From positions 535,172 to 599,171 of the forward strand of contig NW_023998450.1 in the NCBI RefSeq assembly GCF_014805625.2: DNA of 64,000 nt, written 5' to 3'. Below the pieces are notes generated by a model, which was not told where the DNA came from, did not search any database, and was given only the letters and a program-made list of their open reading frames with translations. Below are positions 55,520-64,000 of this stretch, piece by piece (the first letter of the stretch is position 1; every line of letters starts with the position of its first letter). Position numbers and translations under genes: made by a program. Source of the stretch: Glossina fuscipes. Taxonomy: Eukaryota > Arthropoda > Insecta > Diptera > Glossinidae.

Positions 55520-56095
55520 TCGCCGGTAAGTACTCCTTTGTATCATCCTCATAATATGATAGGCTAGAGATTCGCATTATTATAATGGTAGCAGAAAATA
55601 TTTGAGCTGCTGCAGTCACTAATTCAAGCTTATTTTCACGGGCAATGTTTCGAGTCAAGGTCGTTGGTATTAAAAATGGGCCAAACTGGTTAAAGCACAT
55701 ACCCACAGGAAAACGTAAACTGAACGCAACTCTATTTCTCTAAAAATAAATTTGTACAAATAATAAAATTGTCGCGCCCTCACAAGTTTACAGGGGTGCA
55801 AATTCACATTCTTTTCATATTTTTTTTTTAAGTTTTTTATTTATTAATTCCAAGGTAAGCAAGACAAAATGCTGGACAATACTCTGCATATTCCGCTATT
55901 ATAGAACACCAACATTTAGGTAGGGTAATGTTTCATGTATTCATTATTTATACCCATTATTTTGAAACTACAATTGAAAGAGTATGACTTTTTGTTCGAA
56001 AAATAGAACTAGCTGACCACGCCTACAATGTAAATAGTAGTGGGTATACAAGGTTCATCCACGGACGAATATAAGTTTCTTACTTCGTTAATGTT
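55520..56095 (+). repeat. Dispersed non-coding repeat, copy 5
   Basis: GGTCGTTGGTATTAAAAATG, GTAAACTGAACGCAACTCTA and AGCAAGACAAAATG match copy 4 in the same order. The end GACGAATATAAGTTTCTTAC matches the shared 3' end. Confidence 0.5.
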
Positions 56096-59000
56096 TGCTT
56101 AATTTTTCCTGTATGACCGGCAATTAGGGATGTCCTCTAAAGACGAATGTGGTCATAAAAGGCTATGGTTGGAAATGTACAGACAGGAGTAATATTTGTA
56201 TATGTTCGACCTAAAAACAGAAACATCGGGCATAGCGGAAAGACCAGTTCTTGCGAGTAGTTTCAAAGAAAGAGCTTTAAAGAATGAAGCATCGCGGCAG
56301 TGGGCCGTACGGTATGTAGGAATTTCGTGGAAAAATGAGTGACGACGCTAGTAAAGCCATGTAGCCTGCGGACTAGGTTAAGAGATAAACAAATGTATTT
56401 ATATGGTGGAAACTAGTTATGACGTCAAAGTCGATCCCCTGCACACTATCGTCTGGAGTAAAGCTGATTCAAAGATGAAAGTATTGTTAAAAAAATCAAA
56501 GCACAAAGAGCGAATTAAAATTTAAACATATCATATGTCCTTGTTTTTGATACAACCAAGACTATAAGGGCTTCAGGAAAAGTTATCCGCACACTGAATT
56601 TGTAACGCATGCATAATTTTTATTTGTAATTCGTTTTCCTATAGTGACGGCAAATACTAGAAATGCCGACAAACGAAAAAAGTATAAGCGATTCGTGATT
56701 GTAAATAAAATTATGAATGAAAAATTTGAACGAAAAATCAGCCGATTTGATAAAGGCAGTCAGATGTTTCAAATGCCTAAAGTTACCAGCACGAAAAACT
56801 TCATATAAATTGTTGTACAAGCTAAATATACTGTCTACGGATGTCGAACCTCCTGCACGCAATAATAAGGTGCTCGGCAGACCCAGTAATATTGCGTTCT
56901 TCACAAATATCAGTGGAGGAAGCTTTGATCATTTTAAAATATACCTTGTCGTAGGTGTGATTACACATAAGACGGTGAAGAACCTTAAATTTCCATGTTG
57001 TAAATTTTCCTTTATCATTTCACATCAAATTTCCTTTATCCATTTATGTGCATGGACGTCAGCTTTTTTATTGATACTGTTTGTAAGTAAACGTTCTAAA
57101 CACTCAATGCACTTTTTGCTTGCAGCGTACCAAATTTTTTCAAAAGTTTCCGTTAACTACTAATTATTCCGAACGAAAATGTTAAATTAATAAACTCTTT
57201 AACTAAATAGAGTGTCCTTCGTTAAGAGCGATTCTTTTTAAAATTGTAAATTTTGTGCTGTTTCAAATGTGAAAATATTCAGTACAAATTGAGATTTCAT
57301 TACGCGGTGACCCACGATTTTTGATCGTAAGGGAATCATTACAAAATTTTTATAAATATTACTAAAGCGTCAGTTCAATTAAGGATGCTCATCATGTGTC
57401 CGTCAAACTATTGAGTTGCCGTCACTGTTTCTCTACTCAATACGCTGTGGTCATTTAAAAGCTGTTGATCTTTTTTCTGGTTTCATCAAAATGCAAATCT
57501 ACAACCTTGGATGCGAACGTTCGCAAGTCTATCGCCTTTAGACATGGTCATTAACAACTGAAGCTGGCGTGTACGCCAGTTCACGCTGTGCAGGACATTT
57601 GAACGACATTTTCTTCAAAGCATGACTACAATGTCTGAGCTTCAAGGTAAAGCAACATTTGCTTTGATACATTGAATTTTCTTTTTTCCAAATTTTAAGA
57701 AGCATAACTTGTACTGAGTATAACTCTATAAGATTAGTAATCCGTATGCCCTCTCTGTCTGCCTAAGTACTGAATTAAGGATTTTATAGTTTTTAAGCCC
57801 ACACTTAAGTGCCACTTTAGGAGGATTCGAGGTTGTAAAGACGTATGTACGTATCATTGCTGAGCTAGCTAATTCGGAAGATATGTATGGTTTTTAATTT
57901 TAGTCTCGCGAACACTCCACGGACGATTACATATAAACAAAATATACGTGCTTTGTCCTTACAGGAATAAACGAACGGACTAAACCTATTTACCAAACGG
58001 ACAGATTATTAGCTATGTGTCCTGCTTCTGTGCCCTACCCTACCTAAGATCTGCTTCGGCCAATGATCTCTTCCTTTCAAAAAAAAGTGTTTATATTTAT
58101 GTTCTTACGTTCGCATTTTTATATTCATAAATCTTTTTATTTTCTTTTGTTTTATTACATGAGATTTGTGGTATTCTAATAAGAGTTTCTTATTTTAATT
58201 CTAGTATTTGGTACTAAATTTGTTCTAATCATAATAAATTTAATTTAGTTTTTGATACCTGCTTCGGTTCGCAGATATAGCAGAACTAAAGCTTCTCGAA
58301 TTTATAAGTTCGATGTATTGTTTGCTTTATATATAATTCGACCACCAAACTTTCGCGACAGTGTAAATTGCGAGCTGTCGCCTTCAATCAAACAGGGAAA
58401 AATTACCAATTTTGTCAAAGTCACTGTTTAGTTCATCTCTTTTAATATAAGTAGTTATGCAAACTGTATTCTTACTCTTTGGAAAATTTCCACTTTCTTC
58501 TACTAACGATGCGAATAATAAATTTTATGCACTACACTCGTCACTGTACAGCTTTTATATTCAAACGGTAAAACAATAACTTACATAGGTTAGGAACGTC
58601 CTTCTTTTCAATTTACGTATTGTACCTTCATTTTTACTTGCATACATAACATGTATACATATAATTTTTAGATATCATGAGTTTCATATTCTATTAAAAT
58701 CTAGTGTTGCTTTTGTACACGTATAATTACTTTCTATTTTAAATATGTGTATCAGCTCGTATTCTTTGAAATCGCTATTGCACATAGAACTTTTTCACAG
58801 CAGAACATTTTTGTGTGAATAATTTCTACGATATCAAATGTTTGTCAATGTTTCAATCGTAATCTAAATCTTTTCCATCTGGCAAATTATTTTCATCAAC
58901 TCTCCTTTTTCTTTTCGTTCGTGCCTTCAATTTCGGTAGCTCAAGTAAATACGAACAAAACTAAATCAAGCATTTAGCCAATCATAAAATTTTTCACATA

Positions 59001-62000
59001 TTCTTGAGTTCGATTCCCGTTTAGATTTTAAACAATTTAAGGCCTTGATCTTAATGAAACTTTTAATAAACATTTATTCAGCGTTTTCAGCAATTGTCCA
59101 GCATTTCTGCTCAAAAGCTTTTTAAAATTTTAATTATACTTTCTCGACGTTTGACATATTTTTTTCGCGCCGCTTTTCGATCATTTCACTCAACAATCAA
59201 AACCCCAATAACTTTTAAATCCTTGACCAGAATTTCTCCTCAAAATTATTCATTTATCAACGAGCGAGACAAAAGGTTTTCATTTGTGTGCAATGTTACA
59301 AAATACAAACACACGTTACAACTCCTAACGAAAGAACCTTTTAATCTTGGTGTAGACATTGTTATAATCCAGATATGTTATACCAGACCTCTTCCTCACA
59401 TCTTCGTTTTCTTTATCACATCTTTCTACTATATTCCGTATTAGAAAGTCGGCAAAATTGAAAAAATACTGTTTCTTTTCTATGTTCCTATATATAACAT
59501 ACCTGCTTGCTATGAGCAATTGGCGATTGGAGAGTCTGACGTTTATTATGCTAGATTTTCAATATTTCTTCCCACTATTTCGGTCTACATGGATATTAAC
59601 AACTATGTCAAATTAATGTACAAACAAGCAAGCGCGATACACATTCTTGTTTAATTTTTAGCAAAAAGCTCATATAAAACATAATAGTATGAAGACCATG
59701 AGTGCGTAAGCTATTTTCTTAGCTATTTTTCCATCTTTTATGTATTAGTTTTTATTAACTTTCGTTACTTATTTGTTTATTTACTGATTTACTTATTTAA
59801 GCTATACAGTCACTTAACTTTATTGATTATTATATGCAATAATAGGCTTTCTTCCCTGCTATCTTCGTCATGCCTCAGCTTTTCGTAATTTGAACAGAAT
59901 TTGAGTAGAAAATCAAACGGATTGTTTGTAAGACCAATAACTAATCATTTTCATTTGTCTCAATCATCAATGGAATGTTTATGTGCTATACGTCCGTTGA
60001 TTTGACAAAATTGTTTATATTATTAAAGCTTTTGCACAACCACTTGATCATGTAAAGTGGTTTTTGTTTGTGTTTACCATGTAATCTACATCTCTTTCTT
60101 TGTACAACTTCTACCTCATATTGCATTTCCTTTCATGCCCAAAACCTTAATACTATTATGACAACAGTTGCATATGAGCACATAACATACATGCACACAC
60201 ATATATACATACATATATGTACGTGAATACCTAAAGATATGTATTGGCAGATGACTATAATTAGTGTTGAGATAAATTGCATAACTCCACAAATGCGCAG
60301 GCATACTTATGGTGTACGAGAAACCCGCATTATAGTCAGCAATTGGATTTGTTGCCGTCGTCATTGCCCACGTATCCATTATAATCATCATAATGAGGAT
60401 AGTTTTGTCGTAACGTAAGTAAATTACTTACAAAAAGAAGAGACGTCTAAGGTTAAATATGTAAGGTAGTCTAAAATATATAGGGCCGTTAGAAGTGAAA
60501 ATTGTTTTTATTATTAGGCGCAGTACTTTTTAGACAATTCGATATATAGAGAAATGTGGCTCAACCTGCTTCACATGTATGTAAATATAATATAATCTAA
60601 AGAAAACGAAATAAAGGAGACAAAAACGACTTAAAATTGCAAACCAAAAGGTCCAAGCTGGCGTGTAGTTATTCGATGTAAAAGCATCGCACAAATAAAT
60701 TCACCGATGCAACATATACGTACGTACAAAATACGCACGAAAGCAACAGCAAATGTACTTATTGCAAACCAATAAAAACCCTTTGTTGTTGCTATGTTGC
60801 TCTTGTTGTAATTAGAGCTTAGCTTAATAATTCTCTATATTATCTATAAGAATGTAGCATGCATCTCGCTCTTAACACGATGTCTGCGTAACCATAATAA
60901 TAATTAAAATTCAAAAGTACGTTCACATTAAAAGACTTTAGCCCAAAACAAATCTTCAATTGTAGGTTTAAATGAACTAATGTGCATAGATAGGCCAATA
61001 GAGAACTAAATAAGCTCGATAAAGTGCAGATTTTTACGTTTACATGTCGATAAGCAAAGCTTTCAGATATGTATCAAAACTATGATAATAAGGAGAATTT
61101 ATTTTGTCTCCCATGATTAGGAAACATAATTTATTTAACTTAAATGCTATCTAAAGTATTTAGTCTAGAATTTAATTATTTCTACTGCTTTATAAATTAT
61201 TACAAAATTTAATTATCTTTAACATGTTTAATGCAAATATGTATGTATACATAAGTTATACCTCAAAATTCTACTAACGATTAATATCAAATAATAATAA
61301 AATCTTTATTGCATTCGGTAGAATTGGTAAAGTAAATGAGGAAGAGAACCTTGGTGATGTGAAGAAGGCTTTGTTTAATAAGAACGTTGTAAGATTTTAA
61401 CAGTAATAGAATATTAACATAACTGCAGTGTTATAAGCATCTCCTTCAATGTGAACCTGAACATTAAAGTACATACATATAAAGTACAAGACTCGATCTT
61501 AAATTTTCCAAGTTTTTAAAGTAAACGATTACAAAAACTCTCGTTTCGATTAGATAGAAGAACAACTCTCTGAATGGGGTATAGGGGCCTAATTATTGCA
61601 TACTTCATCTTAACGGTAAACAGTTGTACGTAAAATGAATACTTTGTTAAATATAAAGCTATTTCCAAAATTTAAGGAAACAATGAAGATTAGAGTTTTC
61701 AATCAGTTCGATTGAGGTTGTGTATATTTTGTTTTGCCGGTAATAAACTGCCGTTATTTACGTCTAAGGAAGAAATTTTATTACTTCAAAAACACACGAT
61801 GTTTAATTTTAAGTATTTTGGCGTCAATCTTGTGAGCGACTGGAGAATAGAATTTGCATACTATTCGTTAAAACAAAGGTATTATTCAAAAATATATTCA
61901 ACAAACCCACTAGTAAAAGTTTAAATAACGTAGTAAAATATGTTTTTTATTCATTATTTCTGTCCTTCAAATAATGCTCGAATGATAGACCAGTCTTCTA

Positions 62001-62041
62001 GACTGTTTAAATGTGGTCAACGAAAAAAAGTAATCGACAAA
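56096..62041. other. No gene seen in 5.9 kb
   Basis: Frames at 56620-56904 (minus), 56717-57163 (plus) and 59094-59444 (plus) carry no recognisable domain. The stretch 57,300-57,630 has more even base composition but no homology I can name. A perfect palindrome GTAAGTAAATTACTTAC lies at 60415-60431, next to short coding-like text at 60270-60411. CATATATACATACATATATG strings occur near 60,200. Confidence 0.35.
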
Positions 62042-62042
62042 T

Positions 62043-62978
62043 GCTGCTGACGCAGTCGCTGATCCTTCTAAAGGCTTAAGATGGTCATGTCCTGACTGTA
62101 GGCAGCGGGACATTGACTTTTATAAACTTTTCACGGAGACCCGTTATGGTTTCTCGGAATTGAGTAGAAATCTCGGCTCCTTGTGGGAAAAGTTTGAGCT
62201 CATTAAGTCTAGGTTTGATGAGTGTCGCTTTATTGGACACTCATCTTCTACTCGTAGCGTAGCGTGTGGGACGTCACCTCTGGCTTTCTCCAAATCTAAT
62301 TCGTTGGTACAAGTTACCGCTCCTTCTATCTCTAAAATGAATAGTAATGTTTCCGATATTGCTGAGTCGGTTGGTAGCGAAACAGTTACAAACAAACCGG
62401 CAAGTCCATCGGTTTTAAGCTACGCTGAAGTGGCAAGGGTATCTCCGCCCAGAGCCGCCACTCACTCTAATCAAGTGCCTTCGCCTAAAAGTAATAAAGA
62501 GAAAAATAAGTCATCCTCTCCTCCTGCCTGTTCGCGTGTGAATGCTGGTCACCAGACTGGGCAAGTCTCACAAGCTGCCGGTACAAGGGCGATAACCCCA
62601 TCTATATTTTCCCCAACTCGAAACTCTCCTACTGTGAACCCCCCTCCTGTTCCAAATAATGACATTTGCTTGACGGCAGTTCCTCCCAGAAAAGCAATAT
62701 TTGTGTCAAGACTGACACCTGAAACATCGGTGGATAACATAAAAGGTTATCTGGCGACGAAAGTCCCATCAGTCAACTTAAAGCGTGTTAGCATCTTCAA
62801 AATGGCTCCTTCTCAAGCTAGGGCAATCTCCTCTTTTAAAATATTAGTTCCGACTGAAAACAGTGATATGTTGTTAAATAAATCACTGTGGCCGGTAGGA
62901 TCCTTAATTAAGGAATTTATCCCTCGTGATCGTCCCCGTAATACCAAGGCAATAGTCTTGTCGCCTTCAAAAAACTAA
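62043..62978 (+). CDS. CR1-like ORF1, copy C (5'-truncated, otherwise intact)
   Basis: 312 codons open from the truncation point to TAA 62976-62978. It begins within the zinc finger (end of the PHD-like pattern, WSCPDCRQRDIDFYKL). A segment with RNLGSLWEKFELIKSRFDEC could form a helix, then a Ser/Pro-rich linker (SPKSNKEKNKSSSPPACSRV) and the C-terminal RRM-like domain: PPRKAIFVSRLTPETSVDN, ISSFKILVPTENSDMLL, LWPVGSLIKEFIPRDRPRN. The last domain is typical of insect LINE ORF1 proteins and presumably binds RNA. The ORF1 start codon lies in the missing 5' part. The final codons contain the candidate frameshift heptamer. Confidence 0.8.
   Translation, partial: AADAVADPSKGLRWSCPDCRQRDIDFYKLFTETRYGFSELSRNLGSLWEKFELIKSRFDECRFIGHSSSTRSVACGTSPLAFSKSNSLVQVTAPSISKMNSNVSDIAESVGSETVTNKPASPSVLSYAEVARVSPPRAATHSNQVPSPKSNKEKNKSSSPPACSRVNAGHQTGQVSQAAGTRAITPSIFSPTRNSPTVNPPPVPNNDICLTAVPPRKAIFVSRLTPETSVDNIKGYLATKVPSVNLKRVSIFKMAPSQARAISSFKILVPTENSDMLLNKSLWPVGSLIKEFIPRDRPRNTKAIVLSPSKN
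62969..62975 (+). promoter_or_regulatory. Candidate -1 ribosomal frameshift site, copy C
   Basis: ORF1 codons TCA AAA AAC TAA place A AAA AAC at 62969-62975. The -1 frame opens at 62942, so the two frames overlap for 37 nt, and the heptamer lies at the end of the overlap. AGGCCC (62989-62994) and GGGCCT (63022-63027) could pair 13 nt downstream; copy A does not keep this pairing, so the stem is doubtful. Confidence 0.6.
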
Positions 62979-64000
62979 TTGTTTCTTCAGGCCCACTATC
63001 TCTCATTTATCAAAATGTTAGGGGCCTAAATTCGAAAATTCGTTCCACTTTTCTAAATTCAGTGAGCACGGAATTTTTCTGTTTGGCCTTTACTGAAACC
63101 TGGCTAAAACCCGATCTACATTCGTCGGAACTTTTTCATAATTCTTTCCAAGTGTTTAGAAATGATCGAGTAAATCGCATTGGTGGTGGTGTATTAATTG
63201 CCATATCTGCGTCAGTCCCGTCCAATTTAATTGAATTTCCCACTTCTCCTGACGTTGAATTTATCGCTATTCGTGCGAATATGCCTGATAAACATCTATT
63301 CATAACCTGCTCCTATATTCCCCCAAATTCTGATATCTCCATTTACGGGAAACACGCTGCTCTCATTTGTGAAGTGGCCAAGCGGTCTAGACCCACCGAT
63401 TTGGTCGTTGCATTGGGTGACTTCAATTTGCCTCAAGTCACTTGGTGTAACACTGATAATTCTGGCTGTTTGGTTCCTACTTCAACGTCTGATAGGGCTG
63501 TTGTGTTCTTTAATGAATTGTTTGATCATAATTTGGGTCAATATAATCGTATCCCTAATTGTAATGGTAGACTGCTTGATCTCTGCTTTGCCAATTTTCC
63601 CGAGATTTACGTAAATCGTTGCCCACCTTTTAGTTTACCTGAGGATCCTTATCATCCATCAATATGCATTTCCTTTCATCATATTAATGATGGTTTGTTG
63701 GAATGCCTTAATGTGCCAACTCAAACTTGTTTAAATAATTATTATGATTTTCATAAAATCAATATTGTATTACTAAAACATCGTCTTTCACATCTGACGC
63801 TTGATTTCTCAACCGGTAGTATTGAAAACTTAATGCCATCGTTCTACAATACATTAAATCTAGCTATTGCTGCATCTGTTCCGATCAAGCATTGTCGACC
63901 TCGAAGCAGATGTCCCCCGTGGTTTAATAAGACAATTAAATATCACAAGAATAGAAAAAACTCGCTATTCAAAAAATATTCGAAAAGTGGCTCTGCGCTC
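62975..64000 (+). CDS. CR1-like ORF2, endonuclease part, copy C (open to window edge)
   Basis: 342 codons without a stop from the frameshift point to the end of the window. Endonuclease blocks in order: LSLIYQNVRGLNSKI (Asn), LAFTETWLKPD (catalytic Glu), GGGVLIAISAS, LFITCSYIPPNSD (Y-x-P-P), VVALGDFNLPQVTW (GDFN, intact), GRLLDLCFAN, and LPEDPYHPSICISF (final His block). A basic linker, FNKTIKYHKNRKN, follows; RT lies beyond the edge. The first in-frame ATG is at 63281, inside the endonuclease, so ORF2 cannot begin at a normal start and keep the domain. This supports translation through frameshifting or coupled reinitiation. The enzyme would nick DNA to prime reverse transcription. Whether the rest is intact cannot be seen. 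Confidence 0.85.

Larger units (their letters stand above)
62042..64000 (+). mobile_element. CR1-like LINE, copy C (5'-truncated, best preserved, continues beyond window)
   Basis: Homology with copy A begins abruptly near 62,042 within the ORF1 zinc finger, so the 5' end is truncated. From there both ORF1 and ORF2 are open to the window edge with no stop or frameshift. Endonuclease key residues are retained. The RT and 3' end lie to the right. This is the youngest-looking member of the family here. Confidence 0.85.

Noticed and set aside
57300..57630. Suspected mariner or Tc1 piece
   Set aside because: Tried both strands; no DDE-type block could be read.
58983..59000. B-box-like GAGTTCGATTCCC, a possible tRNA or SINE
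   Set aside because: No A box at a suitable distance and no tRNA folding; a single short match is expected by chance.
1..64000. CRISPR array, bacterial operon features, rRNA or functional tRNA genes
   Set aside because: No regularly spaced repeats, ribosome-binding pattern or complete tRNA fold; the sequence is clearly eukaryotic.

Overview
This AT-rich eukaryotic window looks like intergenic or intronic DNA from a higher dipteran. A tephritid fruit fly is my best guess, inferred from the mix of transposon families and from a dispersed non-coding repeat of a type I associate with tephritid genomes. No host gene could be recognised with confidence. Almost every protein-like frame belongs to a decayed transposable element, and the stretches between elements carry only short, unsupported open frames.

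Layout. 0-4 kb: the 3' end of a Tigger/pogo DNA transposon, then a decayed I-clade LINE (ORF1 zinc knuckles, endonuclease tail, RT, RNase H) that contains one or two tRNA-derived SINE-like pieces. 4.2-9.7 kb: a nearly full-length but broken copy (A) of a CR1-like LINE family, then a 3' fragment of the same family. 10.2-14.8 kb: a Ty3/Gypsy element on the minus strand with LTRs, primer-binding site, polypurine tract, gag, protease, RT/RNase H and integrase. 15.1-16.8 kb: a mariner fragment and a Jockey-type RT fragment. 22.8-25.1 kb: CR1-like copy B with several internal deletions. 34.9-37.2 kb: a BEL/Pao remnant (gag, RNase H, integrase C-terminus, LTR-like end). 38-39 kb: an unrecognised minus-strand reading frame. 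39.5-43.3 kb: CR1-like copy D, split by a structurally complete 2.1 kb piggyBac-like element with TTAA target duplications. 46.7-49 kb: minus-strand Jockey-type LINE pieces. 49.4-53.6 kb: minus-strand CR1-like pieces and a 400-base assembly gap. 62.0-64.0 kb: CR1-like copy C, the best preserved, running off the window.

How the parts work. The CR1-like family encodes ORF1 (PHD-like zinc finger plus an RRM-like C-terminal domain) and ORF2 (endonuclease plus reverse transcriptase) and ends in a short TAAA-type tail. In both copies that keep the ORF1/ORF2 junction (A and C), ORF1 ends with the heptamer A AAA AAC directly before its TAA stop. The -1 frame opens just upstream and continues into the endonuclease with no early ATG. 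This is the textbook layout of a programmed -1 ribosomal frameshift and is the most interesting signal here. In copy C the ORF2 frame stays open for 342 codons to the window edge.

A second unexplained pattern is a non-coding repeat present about five times (19.5, 27.7, 28.2, 50.5 and 55.5 kb) with a shared internal motif and a shared 3' end. All identifications rest on motif recognition by eye; no database search was possible.
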